Source of the DNA: JAENVT01 sp039931555
GTDB taxonomy: Bacteria; Actinomycetota; Acidimicrobiia; Acidimicrobiales; Ilumatobacteraceae
DNA: 64,000 bases
Assembly: GCA_039931555.1 (NCBI GenBank)
Contig: JBDTRP010000041.1
Location: forward strand, 8,982 to 72,981
Reading direction: 5' to 3'
The translations under genes and the position numbers were made by a program. Below, one piece after another: positions 9,186 through 17,494 of the stretch (position 1 is the stretch's first letter; each line of letters begins with the position of its first letter). Under the pieces are notes generated by a model. That model saw nothing but the letters and a program-made list of their open reading frames with translations. It searched no databases and had not been told where the DNA came from.

Positions 9186-10077
9186 ACTGCCCTTCGTCGC
9201 GGCACCTCCCGGCACGCTCGAGTCAGTCACTCGGTCGGCTCGGCGTGCCGCGACGCATTGGGGCTTTGGCGAACCGCAACTGCTGCGCATGGGGATGAAC
9301 GGCATCTTCACCGCCGGTGACGGTGTGCTGCTTCGCGTCAGTAGACCGAGCGCATCGCCCGAGCGGGCGATCGCGCTCGGGCATGCGCTCACTCGCCTCG
9401 GCTTGCGCGTGCCCTCCTATGTCCGTGACGAGGCGTTCGTCAGCGGTGACCACGCTGTCTTTGCCATCGCGGCAGCCGAGCAGCACGGTTCGATCGATTG
9501 GCGCGAGGTGGGGGAGATGGTGGCGCTCCTGCATCGAGTCGATCGAGGCGACGTGCCGCCCGGGTTCCCGGTGCCGTTCTGCGGCGACTTCCCGTGGTGG
9601 GACTTCCCCGCCCTGCTCGCCGAGGCCGGCGACGACCTCGACGCTGCCTCGCATCACGCCATCAGTGCGGCGATCGACCGCGACCTGCCACTGGTTGATG
9701 CGCAGCGTTCGCAGGCTTCGGTGATCTGCCACGGAGACGTGCACCCAGGAAACGTCATCCAGACTGCGCGAGGACCGGTTCTGCTCGATTGGGATCTGTT
9801 GTGCTCTGGGCCTCGCGCCTGGGACCATGCGCCGTTGATGACGTGGACGCAACGCTGGGGCGGAGAGCCCGGGATCTACGAGGCATTCGCGCAAGGCGCC
9901 GGGTTGGTGTTGCGCGGTGACCCGTTGGCGGAGGCGATCGCCGAGCTTCGCCTGGTGGCCGCGACCCTGATGCGATTACGGGTCGCCAAGTCGAACCCGG
10001 CTGCGGCAGACGAGGCTGCGTTGCGATTGCACTACTGGCGTGGCGAGCCAGACGCGCCGCCCTGGCACGCTCAGTAG
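9169..10077 (+). CDS. aminoglycoside-phosphotransferase-fold kinase
   Basis: A 302-aa member of the APH/choline-kinase superfamily. The catalytic loop is CHGDVHPGNVI (about residues 186-196) and the metal-binding segment LLDWDLLCSGPRAWD follows. The substrate is unknown; related enzymes phosphorylate small hydroxylated metabolites or antibiotics. The GTG start at 9169 overlaps glcE by 17 nt, which ties the gene to the glcDE operon. A role in 2-hydroxy-acid metabolism is only suggested by that context. Confidence 0.8.
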   Translation: MSASAELPFVAAPPGTLESVTRSARRAATHWGFGEPQLLRMGMNGIFTAGDGVLLRVSRPSASPERAIALGHALTRLGLRVPSYVRDEAFVSGDHAVFAIAAAEQHGSIDWREVGEMVALLHRVDRGDVPPGFPVPFCGDFPWWDFPALLAEAGDDLDAASHHAISAAIDRDLPLVDAQRSQASVICHGDVHPGNVIQTARGPVLLDWDLLCSGPRAWDHAPLMTWTQRWGGEPGIYEAFAQGAGLVLRGDPLAEAIAELRLVAATLMRLRVAKSNPAAADEAALRLHYWRGEPDAPPWHAQ

Positions 10078-10869
10078 TCAGCTGGGCTGATCGACGGGGC
10101 AGTAGTAACAGGCACGACCGCCCAGCTCGACCGTCTGGATCGGGGCGCCGCAAAGCAGGCAGAGATCGCGGTGGTACACGTACGTGGTGTCACCACGGCG
10201 TGCCGTGCCCGCCGAGACGTCGAACAGATCGCGGTCGAGCGTGACGATGCGATCCTCGGCGACTCCGCGTTCCAGCATCGTGACGATCGTGGCCCACAGG
10301 CCGTCGAAGTCATCGCGCGCGATCTGGTTCCCCGGACGTTTCGGGTTGATGCGGTTGGCGAACAGCGCCTCGGCCCGGTACACGTTGCCGAGACCGCTGA
10401 TCACCTTCTGATCGAGCAGCAACTGACCGATCGGGGCGACCCTTCGAACGATCGCCTCGAACGCTTTCTGTGGGTCGGCATCCGGTCGCAACGGGTCCGG
10501 TCCGAGGCGGCGCACGATTCGGTCCCGATCGTCGGGTGTGCCGATCGCACAATCGGTCGGACCAATCAGGTCGATCGTCGCCTTTGGAACGTCCAGTCGC
10601 ATTCGTACGGTCGACGCGTCCGACGGCAGTTGATTGCGATACACACGGAACCTGCCGAACAAGCCGAGGTGTACGTGGCCGACGAGACCGTTGGCCCAGT
10701 GGTAGAAGAGGTGCTTGCCGTACGCCTCCAGTCGCCGTAGACGCACGCCGTCGACGAGGGTTGCCTCGTCGGTGAAGCGGCCCTGCGGCGACGAGACCGC
10801 AACGTGCTTGCCGCGCAGAAGCTTGTTGTGGTCGAGAGCGATTCTGTGAATGGTATGACCCTCAGGCAT
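10078..10869 (-). CDS. nei: Fpg/Nei family DNA glycosylase-AP lyase
   Basis: A 263-aa base-excision repair glycosylase. The mature N-terminus PEGHTI carries the catalytic Pro2 and Glu3, and MPEGHT is the Nei-type rather than MutM-type (MPELPE) start. The H2TH domain contains GLGNVYRAEALF. A C-terminal zinc finger CLLCG ... CYYC closes the protein. It removes oxidised bases from DNA. Its promoter faces that of glcF across 34 bp. It ends right at the stop of the kinase gene, convergently. Confidence 0.93.
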   Translation of the reverse strand: MPEGHTIHRIALDHNKLLRGKHVAVSSPQGRFTDEATLVDGVRLRRLEAYGKHLFYHWANGLVGHVHLGLFGRFRVYRNQLPSDASTVRMRLDVPKATIDLIGPTDCAIGTPDDRDRIVRRLGPDPLRPDADPQKAFEAIVRRVAPIGQLLLDQKVISGLGNVYRAEALFANRINPKRPGNQIARDDFDGLWATIVTMLERGVAEDRIVTLDRDLFDVSAGTARRGDTTYVYHRDLCLLCGAPIQTVELGGRACYYCPVDQPS

Positions 10870-10878
10870 GCTGGCAGG

Positions 10879-10884
10879 ACGCTA
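10879..10884 (-). promoter_or_regulatory. -10 element of leaderless-type promoter (nei)
   Basis: On the minus strand TAGCGT ends 9 nt before the nei ATG (10869). It lies only 4 bp from the opposing glcF -10 at 10889-10894. Confidence 0.5.
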
Positions 10885-10888
10885 CGGG

Positions 10889-10894
10889 TACGGT
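10889..10894 (+). promoter_or_regulatory. -10 element of leaderless-type promoter (glcF)
   Basis: TACGGT ends 9 nt before the GTG at 10904 and supports that start. GGGAG at 10895-10899 could alternatively act as a ribosome-binding site. Confidence 0.45.
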
Positions 10895-10903
10895 GGGAGC
10901 ACT

Positions 10904-12040
10904 GTGAAACTTCAACTCGACGACAACGATTTGGGTACGTGCGTGAGCTGTGGCCTGTGCCTGCCGCACTGCCCGACGTTTCGGGTGACCGGTGAGGAGG
11001 CGCTGTCGCCGCGGGGGCGGATCTCGGCGATGCGTTCGGTGCACTTCGACAACGCAGCAGTCACCGACGACTTCGTGCACTTCATGGAGACCTGTGTGCA
11101 GTGCCGCGGCTGCGAGCCAGCGTGTCCCAGCGGCGTGCCGTTCGGGCGACTCATGGAGGGCACGCGCGACACCTTGGCCGCCCAGAAGCGGATGACGCCC
11201 TGGTGGCAGAAGCTGGGATATCGCGTGCTGGGCCACCACCGTCTGCTACTCGCCGGCTCGACGATGCTGGCCTTTGCCCAGCGGTTGCGGCTGATCCCCA
11301 AGCGCCTGGGATTGCCGAAACTGGCGTTGCGCCGCGGTCCGGCACCGCTCGCGACGGGTGACGAAGCCTGGCTGTTCACCGGTTGTGTGATGGATGCGTG
11401 GCAGCGCGAAACGCACCGCAACACCGCCAAGGTGCTCGCCGCGGTCGGCGTCACCTATCGAGGGCCGGGCGGCGGTGGAGCGTGCTGCGGTGCGTTGCAC
11501 ACCCACGCTGGACTCACCGACGAGGCCAAAGGATTTGCCCAACACGTGATGCGCTCGATGCCCGGTGACGCGCCGATCGTGGTCAATTCCGCGGGGTGTG
11601 GGGCCGCGATGAAGGACTACGCACACCTGCTCGACACCGAGGCGGCGCGAGCGTTCAGTGCGCGGGTGCGCGACGCCAGCGAGTTCGTGGCTCCGCTGAT
11701 CGACCGGTTACCCGTACGCCGCCGGCTCGGCCCGGTGACGGTGCAAGATCCCTGCCATCTCCGCCATGTCCAGCGAGCGCACCTACCGGTGCGCACCGTG
11801 CTGGCGGCCGTTGCCGATGTGGTCGAACTCGACGACGAAGGGTTGTGCTGTGGCGCCGGTGGGGCGTACTCCACGTTGCAACCCGAACTCGCCGGACAGA
11901 TCCGCGAGCGCAAGCTCGCAGCCATTCATCGAGCCGGACCCCAGGTCGTTGCCAGCGCCAACCCGGGGTGTGCGCTGCATCTCGCGGCTGCAGGGGTCAA
12001 CGTGAAGCACCCCATGGATCTCGTCGCCGAGGCGTTGTGA
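10904..12040 (+). CDS. glcF: iron-sulfur subunit of glycolate oxidase (GlcF-type)
   Basis: A 378-aa protein with two N-terminal 4Fe-4S motifs, CVSCGLCLPHCP and CVQCRGCEPACP, then two cysteine-rich CCG domains (GACCGALH and CCGAGGAY) as in GlcF and heterodisulfide-reductase-like subunits. It passes electrons from the GlcDE flavoproteins to the membrane quinone pool. An in-frame ATG at 10868 exists, but GTG at 10904 has a -10 and purine-rich leader and begins the family-like VKLQLDD. It is separated from glcDE by the kinase gene and the oppositely oriented nei. Confidence 0.88.
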   Translation: MKLQLDDNDLGTCVSCGLCLPHCPTFRVTGEEALSPRGRISAMRSVHFDNAAVTDDFVHFMETCVQCRGCEPACPSGVPFGRLMEGTRDTLAAQKRMTPWWQKLGYRVLGHHRLLLAGSTMLAFAQRLRLIPKRLGLPKLALRRGPAPLATGDEAWLFTGCVMDAWQRETHRNTAKVLAAVGVTYRGPGGGGACCGALHTHAGLTDEAKGFAQHVMRSMPGDAPIVVNSAGCGAAMKDYAHLLDTEAARAFSARVRDASEFVAPLIDRLPVRRRLGPVTVQDPCHLRHVQRAHLPVRTVLAAVADVVELDDEGLCCGAGGAYSTLQPELAGQIRERKLAAIHRAGPQVVASANPGCALHLAAAGVNVKHPMDLVAEAL

Positions 12041-12240
12041 TGAGTGGTCGGTACGACGACCTGGTCGATCGGTTGCAGCTGGTGGTCGACGATCTCGATC
12101 AGGTCACGTTCGATCAGCTGCGCGAGGCCTCTGCCGAGGGCCGGGCCAGGCCGCCCGACGACAAGCGATTGACCCAGGCACGTCGCGCCGTCGAGAAGGC
12201 CATCCACCTGCTCGGAGGCAGCTCAGACGTCGACGAATGA
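12040..12240 (+). CDS. small helical protein of unknown function
   Basis: A 66-aa acidic, helical protein (RYDDLVDRLQLVVDDLDQ; LTQARRAVEKAIHLL). Its ATG overlaps the glcF stop as TGATG, so it is translated from the same message. Its 3' end overlaps the convergent LOG gene by 18 nt. I do not recognise the family. Confidence 0.6.
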   Translation: MSGRYDDLVDRLQLVVDDLDQVTFDQLREASAEGRARPPDDKRLTQARRAVEKAIHLLGGSSDVDE

Positions 12241-13230
12241 GTTGACCGCGTCGATCAGCTCGCGTTGTGTTCCGCTGGAGTGCCCGACGAAGGTGTACGC
12301 GATCCGGGCGAGATCGAGCTTGTCGTTCTCTCGCCGTTCCGGTTCGAACGGCGTTGCTCGAGCGATGCCGCCACTCTCGCAGAATGGGCCGAAGCGTTCG
12401 TTGAGCGAGGCGAGCTGCTCGTCCGTCGGCGACTGTTTCATCCGCATCACCGCGAGGTGGCCGATGTAGCGGATCGAGTCGTAGTTTCGATAGAACCCGA
12501 GCACTTCGTCGATGGCGTCCTGACAGTCGTCGGTGACCAGGTACAGCTCGGTGTCGGCCGGTGAAACGAGGCCGCGCTCGACCAGTTGGTGGCCGATGAA
12601 TTCGTGAAACTTCTCCCAGTAGGGATCACCCGGCGTGTCGAGCAGCACGATCGGCACCGGCAGGCCCTTGCCGGTCTGTGTGAGCGTCAGCAGTTCCAAC
12701 GTCTCGTCGAGGGTGCCGAACCCGCCAGGCAGGCACACGAAGCCCTTGCTCTCTTTCACCAGCATCAGCTTGCGCGTGAAGAAGTACTTCATGCTGACGT
12801 ACTTCACGTCGCCGGCGATCACGGGGTTGGCGCCCTGCTCGAAGGGAAGCCGGATCGACACACCGATCGACATGTCGCGGCCCGCCCCCTCCATGCCCGC
12901 TTGCATGATGCCCGGGCCCGCCCCGGTGACGACCATCCAGCCTGCCTCGGCGAGGTGTTGGGCCACTTTGCGAGCCTGCATGTACAGCGGGTCGGCCATC
13001 TGCGTTCGGGCGGAGCCGAAGATCGTCACCTTCGGCACGTTGCGGAACGGGGCGAACATCTTGAACGCCTCGCGCATCTCCTCGAGCGCAGCGCTGGCAA
13101 TCTTCAGGTCGAGCAGGCTCGGCTCGTCTTCGAGCAGAGCGAACGCAGAACCCATCAGCTGGCCGGCCAGGCGGCGATTGCGGCCGAGCCCCATGCCGTC
13201 GAGCAAGTCGTCGATAGGCGGTGTCGTCAC
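12223..13230 (-). CDS. LOG family protein (lysine-decarboxylase-like Rossmann fold)
   Basis: A 335-aa protein of the LOG/TIGR00730 group. The nucleotide-binding signature PGGFGTLDE and the upstream GSARTQ and GPGIMQAGMEGA are clear. Related enzymes release cytokinin-like bases from nucleoside monophosphates or cleave AMP-type ribotides. It is longer than the 190-aa plant-type LOG and carries about 70 extra N-terminal residues, as in actinobacterial homologues. The GTG start overlaps the tal stop as GTGA, placing it last in a tkt-tal-LOG operon. A ribose-5-phosphate link with the pentose phosphate pathway is inference. Confidence 0.82.
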   Translation of the reverse strand: MTTPPIDDLLDGMGLGRNRRLAGQLMGSAFALLEDEPSLLDLKIASAALEEMREAFKMFAPFRNVPKVTIFGSARTQMADPLYMQARKVAQHLAEAGWMVVTGAGPGIMQAGMEGAGRDMSIGVSIRLPFEQGANPVIAGDVKYVSMKYFFTRKLMLVKESKGFVCLPGGFGTLDETLELLTLTQTGKGLPVPIVLLDTPGDPYWEKFHEFIGHQLVERGLVSPADTELYLVTDDCQDAIDEVLGFYRNYDSIRYIGHLAVMRMKQSPTDEQLASLNERFGPFCESGGIARATPFEPERRENDKLDLARIAYTFVGHSSGTQRELIDAVNSFVDV

Positions 13231-14333
13231 GATCGGAGTTCGGCAGCCTTGGTCTCGAGGGCGCCGAGCAACTCGTCGAAACTCTTCTGGAAACTGGCGA
13301 CACCCTCGCGCTCGAGCCGGTCGGCGACATCGTCGAGATCGACACCGACCTCGCTGAGGCCCTTCCAGGCGGCGATCGATTCATCGAGGTCGGCGTCGAC
13401 GCGTCGGGCGAGCTGCCCATGGTCGGCGAACGCCTCGATTGTGGCATCGGGCAACGTGTTGACCGTGTCGGGGCCGATCAGCTCGTCGACGTACAGCGTG
13501 TCTCGGTACGCCGGGTTCTTGGTCGACGTGCTGGCCCACAGCGGGCGCTGAACAACCGCTCCCTTGGCCGCGAGCGTCTCCCAGCGATGACCGCTGAAGG
13601 TCTTCTGGAACAACTGGTAGGCCAACTTGCCCTGGGCGACGGCGCCTTTGCCGCGGAGAGCGAGCGCCTCGGGTGACTCGATGGCGTTGAGGCGATGATC
13701 GATCTCGGTGTCGACCCGGCTGATGAAGAAGCTGGCGACGCTGGCAACAGCCGAGAGGTTGGCTCCGGGCTGTCGGGCGTAGATCTCCAGGCCGCGGATG
13801 TAGGCCTCCATCACGCTCTGGTAACGGTCGAGGCTGAAGATCAGGGTGACGTTGATGTTGCGACCTTCGGCGATCATGGCCTGAATGGCATCGACCCCCT
13901 CGGCGGTCGCCGGGATCTTGACCATCAGGTTGGGGCGGTGGATCTGTTCGTGCAGGTCGCGCGCCGCCCTTTCGGTCGCCGGGCCGTCGTGGGCCAATCC
14001 CGGGTCGACCTCGACGCTGGCGTACCCGTCGGCGCCGTGGCTGTCGTGATACAGCGGCGCGAAGACCTCGAGGGCGCCGTGAATGTCGGCCAGCACCATC
14101 GCCCAGTAGTCATCGATGATCGGGTGATCAACCACAGCCAATGTTCGGAACTGCTCGTCGTAGTCGGGCGAGCCCTGGATGGCCTTCTGGAAGATCGTCG
14201 GGTTGCTGGTGAGGCCGCGTATCCCTCGATCGACGAGGTGGCTGAGCTGACCCGACGTGATGTAGCCACGCTTCAAGTTGTCGAGCCACGGGCTCTGCCC
14301 GAACTCGTGGTAGAGGTGAGCGAGACGATCCAT
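13227..14333 (-). CDS. tal: transaldolase
   Basis: A 368-aa class I transaldolase of the pentose phosphate pathway, long-form type. RGLTSNPTIFQKAI is the N-terminal signature, and the Schiff-base lysine sits in NLMVKIPAT (about residue 137). SLDRYQSVMEAYIRGLE and the phosphate-binding FFISRVDTEID follow. ATG at 14333 has AAAGGGG upstream and lies 2 nt after the tkt stop, so tkt and tal are coupled. Confidence 0.95.
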   Translation of the reverse strand: MDRLAHLYHEFGQSPWLDNLKRGYITSGQLSHLVDRGIRGLTSNPTIFQKAIQGSPDYDEQFRTLAVVDHPIIDDYWAMVLADIHGALEVFAPLYHDSHGADGYASVEVDPGLAHDGPATERAARDLHEQIHRPNLMVKIPATAEGVDAIQAMIAEGRNINVTLIFSLDRYQSVMEAYIRGLEIYARQPGANLSAVASVASFFISRVDTEIDHRLNAIESPEALALRGKGAVAQGKLAYQLFQKTFSGHRWETLAAKGAVVQRPLWASTSTKNPAYRDTLYVDELIGPDTVNTLPDATIEAFADHGQLARRVDADLDESIAAWKGLSEVGVDLDDVADRLEREGVASFQKSFDELLGALETKAAELRS

Positions 14334-14335
14334 GA

Positions 14336-16303
14336 TTACCCCTTTGCCTGGGCCAACCGAGTGGCGGCTGCCACCACATTGGCCACGTTGATTCCCAACT
14401 TGTCCATCACCACATTCCCGGGAGCGCTGGCTCCGAAACGGTCGATTCCGATGGATTCGTCCGCATACCGTTCCCAACCGAACGTCACGGCCGCCTCGAC
14501 CGACAGCACGGGGAGGCCTGCCGGGAGCACGTCGTCTTGGTAGCTCGCGGTCTGCAGGGCGAAGCGGTCCCACGATGGCATGCTGACCACATTGGCGCTC
14601 ACGCCGGCCGCAGCGAGTTGCTCGGCGGCTTCGACGCACAGCGACACCTCACTGCCGGTGCCGACGATCACGACCTGTGGATGATCGGCTTGCCGAACCA
14701 CTGCCGCTCCGGTCGCCACCGCCGAGCCGTCGGTGCACACCGTGACGGCCTGGCGGCTGAGCACGAGGGCCGTGGGACCGTGGTGAGCAACCGCAGCCTT
14801 CCATGCCTCGACCGTCTCGTTGGCGTCAGCCGGGCGGATGACCTGGAGGTCGGGGATCGCTCGCAGGGTGGCGAGGTGCTCGATCGGCTGATGTGTCGGG
14901 CCGTCCTCGCCCACGCCCACCGAGTCGTGCGTCCAGACGAACACGACCTTGGCACGGCTGAGCGCAGCAAGTCGGACGCTGGGTCGCATGTAGTCGAGGA
15001 AGACGAAGAACGTCCCGCCGGCGGGCAGCACGCCACCGTGCCGGGCCATGCCCACCATCGTGGCTCCCATGGCGTGTTCGCGGATGCCGTAGTACATCTG
15101 GCGGCCGCCGGGATGATCAAATGACTGGGGCTCTTGCCCGAAGAGCTTGGTTCCCGTGTTGCCCGTGAGATCTGCGGCACCGGCCAGCAAGCCGGGGACT
15201 CCCTCCAAGGAGGCGTTGAACGCTTTCTCGATCGCGACCCGTGTGGCGACCTTGTCGCCTTGGGCGAACGTCGGAAGCGCGGCCTCCCAGCCGGCGATGC
15301 CAGTTGCCCCCCAGCATGCATCCCACACCGCTTCGTCCAGCGACGAGGCCACCTTGCGCTTCGACCACTGGTCGAACTCGGCGCCTCCGCGCTCGGCGCT
15401 GACGGCACGGTACGCGGTGACCAGATCGGTTGGCGCCCAGAACGGCTCGTCGGGAATCCCCATGACGGCCTTGGTGCGCGAGACCTGCTCAGCCGTGAAC
15501 GGGCTGCCATGTGCTTCGTGGTGATCGGTGAGGTCGGGGCTCGGCGCGGCGATGTGACTGCGCAGGATCAGCAGCGAGGGCCGATCGGTCACGGCCTTGG
15601 CAGCCAGGAGCGCAGCCTCCAGGCCGTCGCAGTCGTCGGCCATTTCTCCGAGATGCACGACGTTCCAGCCGTACGCCTCGAAGCGCATGCCGACGTTGTC
15701 GCTGTACGCGAGCGAGGTGTCGCCGTCGATCGTGATGTGGTTGTCGTCGTAGACGCAGATCAGGTTGCCGAGGCGTTGGTGCCCAGCGAGCGATGCCGCC
15801 TCGTGGCTGATGCCCTCTTCGAAGCAGCCGTCGCCGGCGATCACGAAGATGTGGTGGTTCATCACATCCTCGCCGAATTGGGTTCGTAGGCGGCGTTCGG
15901 CGATCGCCATGCCGACGGCATTGCCGAACCCTTGGCCAAGTGGGCCGGTGGTGACTTCGATGCCGGTCGTGAGCTCGGCTTCGGGGTGACCAGGGGTCAG
16001 CGAGCCCCACTGCCGGAATGCCTTGATGTCGTCGATCTCGAGGCCGTACCCACACAGGTAGAGCATCGAGTACTGCAGGATCGAGGCGTGCCCGTTCGAC
16101 AGGATGAATCGGTCACGGTCAGGCCAGTGAGGATTGGCGGGGTCGTGGCGCATCACTCGGTTGAAGAGCACGTGCGCCAGGGGAGCCAACGCCATGGCGG
16201 TTCCCTGGTGACCACTCTTGGCCTGTAGCGGGGCGTCCATGGCAAACCCGCGGATCAGCGAGATCGCGGCGGCTTCTTGCTCAGGGGTCAGTGTCGTAGG
16301 CAC
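14336..16303 (-). CDS. tkt: transketolase
   Basis: A 655-aa thiamine-diphosphate enzyme that moves two-carbon units in the pentose phosphate pathway. The N-terminal half has KSGHQGTAMALAPLA and GPLGQGFGNAVG and the ThDP motif GDGCFEEGIS. The pyrimidine-binding half has GIREHAMGA and HDSVGVGEDGPTHQP, and the C-terminal domain is complete. I chose GTG at 16303 (VPTTLTPEQEA), 20 nt after the upstream gene's stop; longer in-frame options would run into that gene. First or second gene of an operon with tal and LOG. Confidence 0.94.
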   Translation of the reverse strand: MPTTLTPEQEAAAISLIRGFAMDAPLQAKSGHQGTAMALAPLAHVLFNRVMRHDPANPHWPDRDRFILSNGHASILQYSMLYLCGYGLEIDDIKAFRQWGSLTPGHPEAELTTGIEVTTGPLGQGFGNAVGMAIAERRLRTQFGEDVMNHHIFVIAGDGCFEEGISHEAASLAGHQRLGNLICVYDDNHITIDGDTSLAYSDNVGMRFEAYGWNVVHLGEMADDCDGLEAALLAAKAVTDRPSLLILRSHIAAPSPDLTDHHEAHGSPFTAEQVSRTKAVMGIPDEPFWAPTDLVTAYRAVSAERGGAEFDQWSKRKVASSLDEAVWDACWGATGIAGWEAALPTFAQGDKVATRVAIEKAFNASLEGVPGLLAGAADLTGNTGTKLFGQEPQSFDHPGGRQMYYGIREHAMGATMVGMARHGGVLPAGGTFFVFLDYMRPSVRLAALSRAKVVFVWTHDSVGVGEDGPTHQPIEHLATLRAIPDLQVIRPADANETVEAWKAAVAHHGPTALVLSRQAVTVCTDGSAVATGAAVVRQADHPQVVIVGTGSEVSLCVEAAEQLAAAGVSANVVSMPSWDRFALQTASYQDDVLPAGLPVLSVEAAVTFGWERYADESIGIDRFGASAPGNVVMDKLGINVANVVAAATRLAQAKG

Positions 16304-16323
16304 GAAACTGACTGTATCCCGGG

Positions 16324-16722
16324 TCAGGCCACCGGGGGCAGAAGGGTGAACGGCACGAGGTGCCAGGGACCGTTGTCGATGCGGCAATGGGCGAAGATCT
16401 GGCAGTACTCGGCGAACTCCAACTCGCCCTTGACCAGCCGATACGTGAACTTGCCAGGATCAACCGTGAACGGGCTGACGTTGCGGGCGATCTGCTCGTC
16501 GTCCTCCGACATGCCCTTTCGGAACACGACCTCGAAGACTCCGTTGCCCGGCTCCGAGGCGGTGCAGTAGATCAGCGCGACCAGGTGTGGTGACAGCGTG
16601 ACGGGCACCTCCGACGGCGCGGCCATCGAAAACATCGCACCGGTGAGATCGATGCGGGTCGACGGGCCCGGGGCTTGGCGCATTTCGAAGTTCTCGACGA
16701 ACAGGGCTGACACGATGTGCAT
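16324..16722 (-). CDS. hypothetical protein (DUF6941-like)
   Basis: A 132-aa soluble protein starting MHIVSALFVENFEMRQAPG, with a beta-rich pattern like the DUF6941 group; the function of such proteins is unknown. It ends 20 nt before the proposed tkt start, so it may be the first gene of the tkt operon. Its start codon is only 25 bp from the divergent PPOX gene. Confidence 0.65.
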   Translation of the reverse strand: MHIVSALFVENFEMRQAPGPSTRIDLTGAMFSMAAPSEVPVTLSPHLVALIYCTASEPGNGVFEVVFRKGMSEDDEQIARNVSPFTVDPGKFTYRLVKGELEFAEYCQIFAHCRIDNGPWHLVPFTLLPPVA

Positions 16723-16729
16723 GGCGGCG

Positions 16730-16735
16730 AGAGTA
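16730..16735 (-). promoter_or_regulatory. -10 element of leaderless-type promoter (DUF6941-like gene)
   Basis: On the minus strand TACTCT ends 7 nt before the ATG at 16722. It overlaps the opposing -10 at 16734-16739 by 2 bp. Confidence 0.45.
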
Positions 16736-16739
16736 GCGT
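16734..16739 (+). promoter_or_regulatory. -10 element of leaderless-type promoter (PPOX gene)
   Basis: TAGCGT ends 8 nt before the ATG at 16748. Its -35 region would lie inside the divergent coding sequence. Confidence 0.5.
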
Positions 16740-16747
16740 CGCTCCCT

Positions 16748-17182
16748 ATGGGCTACACGGCCGCGCCGGAAGGTTGGTGGCAGCGCTTCGTCGCGGCGTC
16801 GCCGGCCCGCACCGCCAAGCTCGCCGTCAGCCGGCGCGATGGCAGCCCGCACGTTGCTCCGGTATGGGTCGATCTCGACGGTGACGAGATCGTCTTCATG
16901 ACCTCGGCGGACACCATCAAGGGCAAGTCGATCCTGCGCGATGGCAGGGTCGCGCTCTGTTTTGACGACGAGCGGCCGCCGTTCTCGTTTGTGACGGTCT
17001 CGGGCACGACCTCGACCTCGACCGAACCGGCCGAGCTGTTGTACTGGGCGACGCGCATCGCCGCCCGGTACATGGGCGATGAACAGGCCGAGCAGTACGG
17101 CCGACGCAACGCCGTGCCGCCGGAAATGGTCGTGCGCGTCACGCCGAGCAACGTGGTCGCCAAGCTGGACGTCGCTGATTGA
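16748..17182 (+). CDS. PPOX-class (F420-dependent type) oxidoreductase
   Basis: A 144-aa split-barrel flavin/deazaflavin-binding protein. KLAVSRRDGSPHVAPVWVDLDGD and KGKSILRDGRVALCFDD match the actinobacterial PPOX-class F420-dependent family rather than classical PdxH. The probable cofactor is F420 or FMN; the substrate is unknown. The ATG at 16748 is preceded by a leaderless-type -10. Confidence 0.8.
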   Translation: MGYTAAPEGWWQRFVAASPARTAKLAVSRRDGSPHVAPVWVDLDGDEIVFMTSADTIKGKSILRDGRVALCFDDERPPFSFVTVSGTTSTSTEPAELLYWATRIAARYMGDEQAEQYGRRNAVPPEMVVRVTPSNVVAKLDVAD

Positions 17183-17204
17183 CCGAGCGGCATGTGCTAC
17201 ACAG

Positions 17205-17225
17205 TGCGCCGCGCCACGCGGCGCA
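17205..17225. other. perfect 9-bp hairpin in leader of antitoxin-like gene
   Basis: TGCGCCGCG (17205-17213) and CGCGGCGCA (17217-17225) pair perfectly around a 3-nt loop. It lies 22 nt after the PPOX stop and 5 nt before AGGAG of the next gene. It could end the first message or fold next to the ribosome-binding site of the second. There is no U-tract. Confidence 0.5.
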
Positions 17226-17241
17226 AATGAAGGAGAACATC

Positions 17242-17427
17242 ATGGGTCTGATGGACAGCTTGAAAGGAATGCTCGCGGGCAAGAAGGGCGAGTCGACGAA
17301 GGAGCAGGCGCAGAAGGTGGCCCAGTCGGTCGACGCCCAGGCAGAGAAGTTGGCCGCCAAGGATGGCATCATCGGCGATGTCGCCGAGAAGGCCCACGAG
17401 GTGCTCGACAAGATCGACGGCGACTAG
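17242..17427 (+). CDS. antitoxin-like small protein (MT0933/Rv0909 type)
   Basis: A 61-aa helical, Lys/Glu-rich protein beginning MGLMDSLKGMLAGKKGE and ending AHEVLDKIDGD. It resembles the MT0933 (Rv0909) antitoxin-like family of actinobacteria. ATG at 17242 has AGGAG 6 nt upstream, so longer in-frame starts were rejected. No adjacent toxin is seen, so it may have a different role. The hairpin at 17205-17225 precedes its ribosome-binding site. Confidence 0.6.
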   Translation: MGLMDSLKGMLAGKKGESTKEQAQKVAQSVDAQAEKLAAKDGIIGDVAEKAHEVLDKIDGD

Positions 17428-17494
17428 ACGATTGGCTCCAAGGGGGGTTCCGACGCTGCTTCCCCGCGCAGACCGTGAATTTGGCACCGAGACG

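Noticed and set aside
10868..10903. ATG at 10868 as start of glcF
   Set aside because: It overlaps the nei start codon and both -10 elements. GTG at 10904 gives the family-like N-terminus.
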